From contig NZ_CP049158.1 of assembly GCF_011493005.1 (NCBI RefSeq), forward strand, positions 1 through 64,000: 64,000 nucleotides of DNA. The letters are read 5' to 3'. A model generated the notes under the pieces. That model was not told where the DNA came from and searched no databases. It saw only the letters and a list, made by a program, of their open reading frames with translations. Shown here one piece after another: positions 1 through 8,214 of this stretch. The translations under genes were made by a program, and so were the position numbers. Position 1 is the stretch's first letter; every line of letters starts with the position of its first letter. The DNA is from Caballeronia sp. SBC1 (GTDB taxonomy: Bacteria; Pseudomonadota; Gammaproteobacteria; Burkholderiales; Burkholderiaceae).

Positions 1-1350
1 ATGGCAACCAAACGCGCGAAGAAGACCGACATAGTGAGTCCGAGTTCGGCTGAGCTGCGAAAAGCCGTCGAAGCCATTGCTATCCAGCCAAAAAGCGGCA
101 AGATTACGCTTTTGACTCGTAAGTTATTCAACGTGCTGCTGGCTGTCGCTCAGCAGGCGGATGAATCCGGGGACACTTATCGCGCGCTTTTATCGGACAT
201 TGTCGCGAATGCGGCGTTCGATTCCAACGATACCGCGCTGGTAAAAGAGCATTTGCGCCGCATGGTGTCGGTGCAGGTTGAGTGGAGCACAGGCACATCG
301 AGTCTGAAGCCTGGGCGTAAGTGGGGCATATCGACGTTGATTGCCGACGCCGAAATTCTCGAAGACCCTGCCACGCGCCGGGTGTGGGTCGAGTTTTCCT
401 TCGCCCCGAAGATCAAGAAAAAGCTGCTCGACCCTGTGCAATACGCGCGCTTGAGTCTGCAGTTTCAAAGTCAACTCCGCAGCAGCGCTGGCCTCGCGCT
501 GTACGAAATCTGCGTCCGCTATCTGACGAACCCGAGTCATCTCACTATGCGCGAGACTTGGGAATGGTGGCGGCCGATCCTCTCAGGAACGCCTGACACC
601 GAAGCGGGCGACGAAGCCAAGCGCGAGTACAAATATTTCAAGCGCGACTATCTTCGACCCGCCATTGCGGAAGTCAATGCCGTTACTAACATCTTTGTCG
701 AGTTGATCGAGCACAGGGAAGGCCGGCGGGTAGCTGAAATCCAGTTTCGCGTGACCGAGCGTAAGCAGCCTATGCTCGCGCTCGATGAACATCCGAACGT
801 GTTCGACAGTACGCTGGTCGATCGCATGGTGAAAATCGGGATTCCGCTGAAAGATGCGCAAACGCTTTATGCGGATAGCGAGGAAAACCGAATTCGTTCG
901 GCGTTGCAAATGACCGAGCAGAGAATGCGAAGCACGTCGTTGCCGCCGGTGCGAAGTGCGGCGGCGCTTTTCAAGGATGCTTTGAAGAAGGGTTATGCGC
1001 CCCAGGTCGAAGCATTGCCGGCAGTAGCTGCTCCAGCGAAAACCAATGGAGCGCCAGCGGACGACCTGAAGGCACGTTTGCTGAGCGAATATTCTGTGTT
1101 CCGCCGGAAGGAAGCGCGCTCGTTATACGAGGAACAAGGTGAGTCTGAACGGGAGCTGGCCCGTCAAACCTTTGAGGAAGATGTGTTGCCGGAGCTAGGC
1201 ACCCACATGCGCGACGATTGGCGCAAGCGGGGGCTCGATTCAAAAATGGGAGAAACCTCGTTTTTTGACTGGCTTGCGCGCAAGACATGGGGAGAGCCAA
1301 CAGACGGCGACCTGCTGGCATTCACGTTGAATCAGAGCCGCAGCGCGTAA
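1..1350 (+). CDS. repA: Replication initiator protein RepA (Rep_3/RepB-like)
   Basis: A 449-aa basic protein, probably the plasmid-type initiator that binds the replicon origin and opens it. The N-terminal two thirds (about residues 25-270) resemble the paired winged-helix initiators of the Rep_3 class, with an early KITLLTRKLFNVLL segment typical of the first winged helix. The C-terminal 150 residues form a family-specific extension rich in charged residues (REARSLYEEQGESERELAR). It converges on parB with about 106 bp between the stops. Base 1 is the A of its ATG, so upstream promoter and iterons lie outside the window, and the sequence appears to have been rotated to start at this gene. Assignment to replication is supported strongly by the adjoining parAB locus; the precise family name is from memory. 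Confidence 0.85.
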   Translation: MATKRAKKTDIVSPSSAELRKAVEAIAIQPKSGKITLLTRKLFNVLLAVAQQADESGDTYRALLSDIVANAAFDSNDTALVKEHLRRMVSVQVEWSTGTSSLKPGRKWGISTLIADAEILEDPATRRVWVEFSFAPKIKKKLLDPVQYARLSLQFQSQLRSSAGLALYEICVRYLTNPSHLTMRETWEWWRPILSGTPDTEAGDEAKREYKYFKRDYLRPAIAEVNAVTNIFVELIEHREGRRVAEIQFRVTERKQPMLALDEHPNVFDSTLVDRMVKIGIPLKDAQTLYADSEENRIRSALQMTEQRMRSTSLPPVRSAAALFKDALKKGYAPQVEALPAVAAPAKTNGAPADDLKARLLSEYSVFRRKEARSLYEEQGESERELARQTFEEDVLPELGTHMRDDWRKRGLDSKMGETSFFDWLARKTWGEPTDGDLLAFTLNQSRSA

Positions 1351-1456
1351 GAACCACGTTTGGGGGGATAGCAACTGAAGTCGCGCTTGTCCCTCGGTCG
1401 TCCTCTATTCGTTTCTCTCGTGTGCCGTTTGCTCGCGCGTTGTTACCCCGGTTGCC

Positions 1457-2521
1457 TTATTGTTTTACCGTGTCCGCCTGCAGTATCTTCTCTATCTGTT
1501 GAAGAATTTCGTCGCGTTTGTCTTTCGATAAACCACGTAAGCGCAACTCAAGCCGGTCGTCCCCGTACGTCTTAAGGTCGCCCACCGCAAGCCCGTCCAG
1601 CTTGATTTCCAACCGCTGCGCATAGCGTTGACGGCCTGGGGGTTTCGGTGTTTCTTGCGCGCTCGCACGGCCTTTCACAATGTCGGCGACTTGTCGGGTG
1701 CTCAGATCATCCGATGCAATTTTGTTGATCAACCGCAGCGTGGCATCTGCACCGCGCGCCGTATGAAAGCGTGAAACTTGATACGCCATATTCGAACCAA
1801 ATCGATCCGGCCGGGCGACCATTTCATGCATCACGTTCTCGGGTAGCTTCGCGATAGCCAAAGCGACGGCGATCGTGGACTCGTCGAGGCCCAAGTGGTC
1901 GGCGAGTTCTCGCTGACTCTGGAAGTGCTTTTCATCGAGGAAACGCTTCCAGACAATGGCGTTATCGAAGACGGTTTGCGAGTCTCGTTGTACGTTTAGG
2001 TCATACCCGAGCTTGTAGCTTTCAATGCCAATAGGAAGGTCGATGACAATCGCCTTCACGGTTTCTTTGTTGGCTTCCTTCAACGCCCGCACTCGCCGGC
2101 CACCATCGCTAACAAAGAAAGTACCCGGGCTTTCGTGATCGGGGATCACGTGAATGGCTTGCTGCTGGCCCTGCTTCGCCAAATTAACGGCCAATTCTGC
2201 GATGGACGCCTTCAGATAGAAATGCCTGGGGTTGAACGGGCTCGGCTTGATGGCCTTTAACGGCAACTCAATGACCTGGCCGTGTACATATCTGTTTTTC
2301 CGGCGCCACGCCTTGAAGTGTTCCGACTCCTGCGATGTTGCGTCATCGTGAAACTCATCTTCGGCGTAAGCGCTCGAGCGGCCGGTGGCCTGCTTATCAT
2401 TCCCTGCCTCTTGATTGACGATTTCATCGATAGCGTTGATGCGATCAAGGGCCGTGCGCTTTTCGCTGCTGGTCGTATCGGGCCGGGCTTTGAACCCTTT
2501 TGCGAACTGGGTAGGTTTCAT
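1457..2521 (-). CDS. parB: ParB chromosome/plasmid partition protein
   Basis: A 354-aa ParB that binds parS centromeres, spreads on DNA and acts with ParA to segregate the replicon. The ParB/Srx-type domain starts near residue 80 (VIELPLKAIKPSPFNPRHFY), followed by the GGRRVRALKEANKETVKAI box that carries the CTP-binding/arginine patch region. The central helix-turn-helix is visible as SQRELADHLGLDESTIAVAL. A C-terminal dimerisation domain ends in LQQIEKILQADTVKQ. The gene lies downstream of parA on the same strand, separated by only 24 bp, and that gap is almost filled by a 16-bp parS-like palindrome, so the site overlaps the parB leader and may allow autoregulation. Confidence 0.93.
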   Translation of the reverse strand: MKPTQFAKGFKARPDTTSSEKRTALDRINAIDEIVNQEAGNDKQATGRSSAYAEDEFHDDATSQESEHFKAWRRKNRYVHGQVIELPLKAIKPSPFNPRHFYLKASIAELAVNLAKQGQQQAIHVIPDHESPGTFFVSDGGRRVRALKEANKETVKAIVIDLPIGIESYKLGYDLNVQRDSQTVFDNAIVWKRFLDEKHFQSQRELADHLGLDESTIAVALAIAKLPENVMHEMVARPDRFGSNMAYQVSRFHTARGADATLRLINKIASDDLSTRQVADIVKGRASAQETPKPPGRQRYAQRLEIKLDGLAVGDLKTYGDDRLELRLRGLSKDKRDEILQQIEKILQADTVKQ

Positions 2522-2529
2522 TCAGGATC

Positions 2530-2545
2530 CTTTATGCGCATAAAG
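2530..2545. other. parS-like centromere site 1 (parA-parB gap)
   Basis: Perfect 16-bp palindrome CTTTATGCGCATAAAG located between the parA stop and the parB start. The same sequence recurs at 3834-3849, and a copy with one end base changed is at 3307-3322. It matches the general form of parS sites described for Burkholderia secondary chromosomes, as I recall them. Binding by ParB is inferred. Confidence 0.8.
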
Positions 2546-3208
2546 TCAGGGAAGCATGGCGAGAACTTCGTCTGCGCACGCACGTATTTCAATGGCTGCC
2601 AGTCGCGCCCCGCGGTCGCTCATCTGAAGTACGGTCTGGCCTAGCGCCATCGCCTGCTTGTAGCACTCGCGTGTAGGAATCTGGGTTTTCAGCAAAGGGA
2701 AACCCAACTCCTCCAGCGCCCGCTTCAGTTCGCGCGTCAGCATGCGTTTTTCCTCGGTTTTATTGAGGAGAAACACGGCGCGCAGATCTTCATTCATGAC
2801 CTGCGCTTGTTGAATGAGTTTGACGAGACCGACGCTGGACCAGTAGTCGGCAGGTGACGACGATGTCGGGACAATGGCAACCGTCGCAGCGAGAAGGACG
2901 ACGCCCGATACCTTTTCCGTAATTGAGGGTGGGCAATCGACGACGATGATGTCGTAGTCGTTAACGAATTTCTTGATCTCCCGATGAATCTGGGCCCCTG
3001 CTTCGGACAGGTTCACAATAGGGAACGGGATGCCGCTATCCTCATCGGACGCAGCGCTAGCCCAGTGGACCAGGGTATTTTGCCCGTCCGCGTCTACGAC
3101 GAGCACCCGCTTTCCTTTCTCGTGAAACGCCGCGCCTAGATGCATTGCTATCGTGCTTTTTCCTACTCCGCCCTTCTGCTGCGTGATCGCAATGATTTCA
3201 GCTGCCAC
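2546..3208 (-). CDS. parA: ParA-type partition ATPase
   Basis: A 220-aa MinD/ParA ATPase without an N-terminal helix-turn-helix, the short type. The deviant Walker A motif QKGGVGKST lies at about residues 10-18, the A-prime motif is DIIVVDCPPSI near residue 86, and the switch region PTSSSPADYWSS follows. It should dynamically coat the nucleoid and pull ParB-parS complexes. The start is GTG at 3208, preceded by GGGAG at a 7-base spacing; no in-frame ATG fits as well. It is the first gene of a parA-parB operon reading away from the probable origin region. Confidence 0.93.
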   Translation of the reverse strand: MAAEIIAITQQKGGVGKSTIAMHLGAAFHEKGKRVLVVDADGQNTLVHWASAASDEDSGIPFPIVNLSEAGAQIHREIKKFVNDYDIIVVDCPPSITEKVSGVVLLAATVAIVPTSSSPADYWSSVGLVKLIQQAQVMNEDLRAVFLLNKTEEKRMLTRELKRALEELGFPLLKTQIPTRECYKQAMALGQTVLQMSDRGARLAAIEIRACADEVLAMLP

Positions 3209-3306
3209 GTTTTGCTCCCAAATTTAGCTTTTTGAATTTTACATTGAAAACGCAATTTTTCTAGCGATAACTCATCTCGTTGGCCGTTAGGCCGGGTTTT
3301 TGTTGG

Positions 3307-3322
3307 GTTTATGCGCATAAAG
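3307..3322. other. parS-like site 2
   Basis: GTTTATGCGCATAAAG: a perfect 14-bp core palindrome (3308-3321), about 100 bp upstream of parA. Only the first base differs from the copy in the parA-parB gap. ParB binding is inferred from repetition and position. Confidence 0.75.
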
Positions 3323-3833
3323 TTTGGCGGGACTGGAGTTGCTCGGCTGCGCGCTAATGCCGTCGTCATGGATTGAAATCTACGGCAGGTTTTGCGGAGA
3401 GGCTGAGGGACGTGACGCTGGTTTCTCATACTGCAGTCTGGCTTTTTGTATGTGGTTTGTGAGAGTGAGTCGATGCTATTCGGTGAGCATCAGGACCATG
3501 ATCTCTAGTCGGATTGAATTGGGGAATCTTGCCTCTGGTCGCGAGGCCTTGGTGCGTGGATTGGGTATTTCAGTAGCGCACCAGCGCCTTCGAGCGTTGA
3601 GTGAGAGATAGTGGAGCCGGGTAAGTCCGGGTCGCTGCAGAATGCCAAATTTGTCTCAATCAATGAGTCATCGCACGGCGACGTTAATGCACAGCGCCTT
3701 TTGTCCTGCCCAAAGACGATATGTCTAACACGTGCTCGTACCGCGACTGTCGCGATTGCGGCTGCGATGAGTGCGTCATTCGGCAGAAAGCGACAACGAG
3801 TCGGGGCGAGCCAGGAATCCGTCAAGGAGGGAG

Positions 3834-3849
3834 CTTTATGCGCATAAAG
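3834..3849. other. parS-like site 3
   Basis: Perfect palindrome CTTTATGCGCATAAAG, identical to the copy in the parA-parB gap and about 625 bp upstream of parA in non-coding DNA. Confidence 0.8.
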
Positions 3850-4164
3850 TCTGGCATCACCCTTGGTGGTTTCCGAAGCCGCTAGTCGAGGGACTGAAGG
3901 TGGCCGCCTCGATGATTGGAACAAAACCCAACAGTCAGCCTAATCGGCGTTGCAATTCCAACAGTTCTAAACGTCCGCGTCGGGTTCGAGACGCCCGGGA
4001 TGATCTGCAGGCCAAAACGTCATCTGCAGATGCTTGTTCGCTGCCATTTCCTGGCACCATCGAAATTTGCCATCGCGCGCTTCCGCTTGTCCAATGCGCA
4101 TCTCGCCGTGCCGGTCACTGCGGTCGTAGTGCTCACCACAATCGCTGCTTCAGATTGAAATTCA

Positions 4165-4180
4165 AATAATTACAATTATT
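4165..4180. repeat. AT-only inverted repeat in AT-rich patch
   Basis: AATAATT-AC-AATTATT, a 7-bp perfect inverted repeat within about 40 bases of strongly AT-rich DNA in an otherwise GC-rich replicon. It may be a protein-binding site, a promoter element of the downstream permease, or part of a DNA-unwinding element. Confidence 0.5.
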
Positions 4181-4610
4181 AAACATGATAAACGTCACAT
4201 GCGACGGCCACCCCCCGCCATCTTGGAAGCTAGTCTCGATGAGGCTCTTAATCGACCGGGACTTCCAGACGCAAAGAACGGGAAATGAATCGGACAAATA
4301 GCAATGCGAGCCCTCAACCCGGTTAACGTACTGAAGTCGTAAAGCGCGCAATCGCGTCCACCCGTGTCCGCTAGAGAACGAGTGAGCGAGACTAATCCGG
4401 CTACCTCCAATCAAACGTCATCCTCATCACCTAAAATCACCGCCAAATCCCTACGATCTGCAAGCATCCCAAGTATTTAGTAAGCGTTCGCTCGTAAAAT
4501 CCGGCGACCGTGCGATGCCTGCGACGTACTAGTGCCGCAGCACCGGCCGTCGCGAACAAAGAGCAAACGGACAAACCAGTCACTCCCTCCACTTAGCCAA
4601 GGGCATTTCA

Positions 4611-5996
4611 GTGCATCTGACCTCGACTCTCGCCGCGTGGTCCGCCCACGACACGCGTCTTCTCATTGCATGCGCGCTCGGTCTGGCGTCAATCATCGTT
4701 CTCATCAGCGCGCTGAAACTTGCGCCGTTTCTCTCAATTCTCGTCGGCACTTTTGTCGCCGGGTTCACGGCGAGCTTGCCGCTGGAAGCAGTCGCGAGCG
4801 CATTCAGCAAAGGGGCGGGCGGAATCCTGGGGGATGTCGGAATCATCATCGCGCTCGGGGCCATGCTCGGTGCGCTGATGGCGGAATCGGGTGCGGCGGA
4901 CCGGCTGGTCTCCACCATCCTCGATCACTCCACACCGCGCACGTTGCCGTGGCTGATGGCGCTGGTGGCCATCATCATCGGCTTGCCGCTCTTCTTCGAG
5001 GTGGGTCTCGTGATGATGGTGCCGATCATCTTCGTGATGGCGCGCCGCTCGAAGCAGCCGATCCTGCGTATTGCGATTCCCGCGCTCGCCGGCATGACAA
5101 CGTTGCACGCGCTGCTGCCGCCGCACCCAGGTCCGCTGATCGCCGTCAGTGCGCTGCATGCGGACCTCGGGATCACCATGGGACTCGGTTTCATTATCGC
5201 CATTCCCGCGGTGATTCTCGCCGGGCCGGTCTACGGCATGTGGCTGTCGAGTCGCATGCACGTGGAGGAGCCGGAGGAGATGGGCAAGCTGTTCTCATCG
5301 AAAGTCGATGCAAACGGAGCGCTCGACGCGCCAGGCTTCGGCATCTCGTTGCTGACTATTCTTCTGCCCGTCGTCCTGATGCTTGGCCGAACGGTCGCGA
5401 AACTGGCGATTCAGCCTGAAACCCTTCTCTTCGATACCCTCAATTTTCTCGGTGAGCCACTTGTTGCCCTGGGACTCACCGTTCTATTCGCGATCGTCGC
5501 GCTGGGCTGGTCGCGCGGCATGCCGCGTGACCGGGTGGGCGGCATCCTGCGCAAAAGCTTGCCGCCGATCTGCGCGTTGCTGCTGACCATCGGCGCGGGG
5601 GGCGGTCTCAAGCAGACGCTTGTCGTCGCCGGTATCAGCACGACGATCGGCAAGATCGCCATTGGCTCGCACATGCCGCTGATCCTGCTGGCCTGGCTGA
5701 TCGCAGTGGCCTTGCGGCAGGCGACCGGCTCGGCGACCGTCGCGACCACGACCACCGCGGGGATCATCGCCCCGGTCGTGGCGGGCTTAAGCACGACCCA
5801 CAACTCGCTGCTGGCGCTGGCGATCGGCGCCGGTTCGGTGTTTTTCTGCCACGTCAACGACGCCGGTTTCTGGATGATCCGCGAGTATTTCGGCTTGCAG
5901 TTGAAGCAGACCGTCTACGTCTGGTCGGTGTTGCAAACCATCGTCTCGGTGGTCGGCCTCGCGTTGACGCTGGTCATGTGGGGCGTGCTGACGTAA
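4611..5996 (+). CDS. GntP-family gluconate/sugar-acid:H+ symporter
   Basis: A 461-aa polytopic inner-membrane protein of the GntP family, with about 12 hydrophobic segments and family signatures such as LAPFLSILVGTF, GLPLFFEVGLVMMVPI, LLPPHPGPL and RQATGSATVATTTTAGI. Members import gluconate, idonate, fructuronate, glycerate or related hydroxy acids with a proton; the substrate cannot be read from sequence. The start is GTG at 4611 without a strong ribosome binding site. It stands alone between the origin region and a small zinc-finger protein gene, with no sugar-acid kinase next to it. The next sugar-acid catabolic genes lie 16 kb away. Confidence 0.85.
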   Translation: MHLTSTLAAWSAHDTRLLIACALGLASIIVLISALKLAPFLSILVGTFVAGFTASLPLEAVASAFSKGAGGILGDVGIIIALGAMLGALMAESGAADRLVSTILDHSTPRTLPWLMALVAIIIGLPLFFEVGLVMMVPIIFVMARRSKQPILRIAIPALAGMTTLHALLPPHPGPLIAVSALHADLGITMGLGFIIAIPAVILAGPVYGMWLSSRMHVEEPEEMGKLFSSKVDANGALDAPGFGISLLTILLPVVLMLGRTVAKLAIQPETLLFDTLNFLGEPLVALGLTVLFAIVALGWSRGMPRDRVGGILRKSLPPICALLLTIGAGGGLKQTLVVAGISTTIGKIAIGSHMPLILLAWLIAVALRQATGSATVATTTTAGIIAPVVAGLSTTHNSLLALAIGAGSVFFCHVNDAGFWMIREYFGLQLKQTVYVWSVLQTIVSVVGLALTLVMWGVLT

Positions 5997-6063
5997 ATCG
6001 TGGGCAGATTGGCAGGGCAAGCGGGCACTCCGACCCTAAACTGCAAAAAAAGAGATATCGATC

Positions 6064-6354
6064 ATGCTTGCCTTGCGCCCCTCTTGTGAATGCTGTGGAA
6101 AAGCGCTGCCGCCGGACGCGCGCGACGCGATGATCTGCAGCTTCGAGTGCACGTTCTGCGAAGCCTGCGTGTTGTCCCGGCTCAGCAACGTGTGCCCCAA
6201 TTGCGGTGGCGGTTTCCAGCTGCGCCCGATTCGACCGAAAGCCATGCTCGAGCACCGGCCGGCGTCAACCGACGTGCACCCGGCCGGCGTGAACGAACAA
6301 GCGCATCGCGCATTCTTCGATCGCTACAGTGCGATCCCGCCGTCCGAACGATAA
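6064..6354 (+). CDS. DUF1272-type small zinc-ribbon protein
   Basis: A 96-aa cytoplasmic protein whose first 60 residues carry Cys pairs arranged as CECCGKAL, CSFECTFCEACV and CPNCGGGF, typical of the DUF1272 zinc-binding family (from memory). The C-terminal third is a family-variable tail with no motif. The function of the family is unknown. It lies 67 bp after the GntP permease on the same strand and 187 bp before the formaldehyde-activating enzyme gene; whether it is cotranscribed with either is unclear. Confidence 0.8.
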   Translation: MLALRPSCECCGKALPPDARDAMICSFECTFCEACVLSRLSNVCPNCGGGFQLRPIRPKAMLEHRPASTDVHPAGVNEQAHRAFFDRYSAIPPSER

Positions 6355-6541
6355 ACGCAAGCAGGCGTGAGGGTCGTCAGCCGATGACGCTGCATTCGTC
6401 ACAATCGCCGCATTCCCCCGCCTCAGGGCATTCCCGGATCTGAGCGGCGCTCATACCCGTCCGCACGAATCGTCGATTCCTCCTCATCGACGCGCGCTCG
6501 CACAATCTGTTCATCGATCCACTCCATGAACGGAAGCCAGC

Positions 6542-7081
6542 ATGCCAACACCCCAAACCGGCCGTACCCTCCATATTGGCGAGGGCTTTGAAGGCCCGGG
6601 CGTCAATCTCGCTCATATCAACGTGCTCGTCGGCCCGCGCAATGGCCCTGCCGGTCAAGCGTTCGCCACCGCGCTCGCCACGCCTTCGGCTGGCCACGCG
6701 CCGTTTGTCGTCATCGCGCAGCCTGGCGTGCCGACCAAACCACTTACGCTGTATGTCAACAAGGCCCCCATCGCCGGTGAATTCCACGGCAACGCAACCT
6801 GGGGCGCATCGCAAGCGGGAATAGCGAAGGCCGTCGCGGAATCGCTCGAAGACGGTACGTTGCCGCCTGAAGCGGAAAACGATTGGGTCGTGGTGACAGC
6901 GAACTGGGTGAACCCGTCTACAGACGATCTCGACGCCGTCTTTCGCAACAACTACCGCGCGACAAAAAACGCCATCAAGGCCGCCATGCTCGGCTTGCCG
7001 TCGAAGGAAGACGTGTTCGCCGCGGCGCGTGAAGTATCGAATCCCTTCTACACGCCCCGCTCGCCGCAGGCAGCCCTTTGA
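6542..7081 (+). CDS. fae: Formaldehyde-activating enzyme (Fae)
   Basis: A 179-aa protein matching Fae, which speeds condensation of formaldehyde with tetrahydromethanopterin to methylene-H4MPT in the cytoplasm. The N-terminal motif HIGEGFEGPG contains the family catalytic histidine (His11 here, near 17 in methylotroph enzymes), followed by AHINVLVGPRNGPAGQAF. The C-terminal NNYRATKNAIKAAM segment is also conserved. GGAAG precedes the ATG. No other H4MPT pathway genes lie in the window, so it is an isolated copy. A plausible formaldehyde source in this window is the sarcosine oxidase operon 47 kb away. Alternatively it is a Fae homologue with a changed role. Confidence 0.88.
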   Translation: MPTPQTGRTLHIGEGFEGPGVNLAHINVLVGPRNGPAGQAFATALATPSAGHAPFVVIAQPGVPTKPLTLYVNKAPIAGEFHGNATWGASQAGIAKAVAESLEDGTLPPEAENDWVVVTANWVNPSTDDLDAVFRNNYRATKNAIKAAMLGLPSKEDVFAAAREVSNPFYTPRSPQAAL

Positions 7082-7176
7082 TGCAGGCCGCCCTCTAATG
7101 CAGGCAGCCCTCTAAAAATCAGCGTGCCGGTGCCGTGCGTCGGCAACCGTCGCTACGCGTCATGGAGACTCAAAGA

Positions 7177-8214
7177 ATGGAATACGTCCGTCTTGGCCAG
7201 TCAGGCCTGAAAATATCGCGCCTGTGTCTCGGGACCATGAATATGGGCACCCCGCAATGGAAGCCGTGGATTTTTGACGAACAAAAGAGTGAGCCAATCG
7301 TCCGGCACGCGCTGGAGGCCGGAGTGAACTTCATCGACCTGGCGGATTTTTATTCGGCTGGCGTCGGAGAGGAAGTCGTCGGCCGCATTCTCGGACGTCT
7401 TGCGCGGCGCGAGGAAATCGTGGTGACGACCAAGGTCGGCTATGACATGGGCGCTTATCAGAACGCCGGCGGTCATTCGCGCAAGCACGTGCTTGACGGT
7501 ATAGACGCATCGTTGCGCAGGCTGGGCATGGACTATGTCGACATCTACATGCTGCATTACTTCGATACCGCCACGCCCGTGGAGGAAACCATGGGCGCGC
7601 TGAACGACATCGTCCGTTCGGGCAAGGCGCGTTATATCGGGGTATCGACCATGTACACGTGGCAACTGGCGAAGATTGTCCAGATCTGCGAGCGGCATGG
7701 CTGGCACAAGCCTATCAACATGCAGTTGCAGTTGAATCTCGCATACCGCGAGGAGGAGCGCGAAATGATGCCGTATTGCGCCGACCAGGGATTGGGCGTG
7801 TCCGTCTTCAGCCCGCTGGCGCGCGGTCTCCTGACGTGCGACCCGGCGTCCACGCGTAACCAGACCGACTTCTTCACGTCGCAAATGTACAGCGACGCGG
7901 CGTCGCGGGAGATTGCGGCGTCGGTCGCGCGCGTGGCAAAGCGGCGTGGCGTGAGCGCGGCGCAAATCGCGCAGGCGTGGGTACTCCAGCGCGACGGCGT
8001 CGCCAGCATGCTGGTGGGTGCAGATTCGCCCACCCAGTTCGATAGCGCGCTCAGTGCGCTCGGCACGCGCCTGGACGCCGAAGAACTGTACGAACTCGAC
8101 CGTAACTACACGCCGTGCGACGTCATCAATGACTACACGGCTGGACGCCGCACAGCACGCGAAGCTCGCGCGCCGCAAGGCGACTTCGTTCAACCGATGA
8201 AGGACGCCGCATGA
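7177..8214 (+). CDS. Aldo/keto reductase
   Basis: A 345-aa NAD(P)H-dependent oxidoreductase of the aldo/keto reductase superfamily (TIM barrel). Visible signatures are GLKISRLCLGTMNMG near the N-terminus, FIDLADFYSAG with the catalytic Asp/Tyr, TTKVG with the Lys, and DYVDIYMLHYFD with the His region. The ATG at 7177 is preceded by GGAG at 9 bases; longer in-frame starts at 7135 (GTG) and 7162 lack a better site. The stop overlaps the start of the succinate-semialdehyde dehydrogenase-like gene by ATGA, so the two are translationally coupled. The aldehyde-carbonyl substrate is unknown. Confidence 0.85.
   Translation: MEYVRLGQSGLKISRLCLGTMNMGTPQWKPWIFDEQKSEPIVRHALEAGVNFIDLADFYSAGVGEEVVGRILGRLARREEIVVTTKVGYDMGAYQNAGGHSRKHVLDGIDASLRRLGMDYVDIYMLHYFDTATPVEETMGALNDIVRSGKARYIGVSTMYTWQLAKIVQICERHGWHKPINMQLQLNLAYREEEREMMPYCADQGLGVSVFSPLARGLLTCDPASTRNQTDFFTSQMYSDAASREIAASVARVAKRRGVSAAQIAQAWVLQRDGVASMLVGADSPTQFDSALSALGTRLDAEELYELDRNYTPCDVINDYTAGRRTAREARAPQGDFVQPMKDAA

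Larger units (their letters stand above)
3209..4610. other. Probable origin/centromere region, no convincing gene
   Basis: About 1.4 kb between the divergent parA and GntP-permease genes with no believable coding sequence. Open frames here have poor starts and unlikely composition. It holds two parS-like palindromes (3307-3322, 3834-3849), an AT-rich stretch just upstream of parA (3216-3262) and a second AT-rich stretch at 4156-4195 containing a perfect inverted repeat. I see no clear consensus DnaA boxes and no convincing iterons; GAGTGAG-type words recur loosely. Part of the origin may instead lie upstream of repA, beyond the window. Confidence 0.55.

Noticed and set aside
3324..4169. Several 80-140-codon open frames in the origin region on both strands
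   Set aside because: They overlap parS-like sites, have no ribosome binding sites and no protein-like composition.
4532..5419. A 295-codon frame overlapping the GntP permease in another phase
   Set aside because: Arg/His-rich translation; the permease frame has coherent membrane helices.
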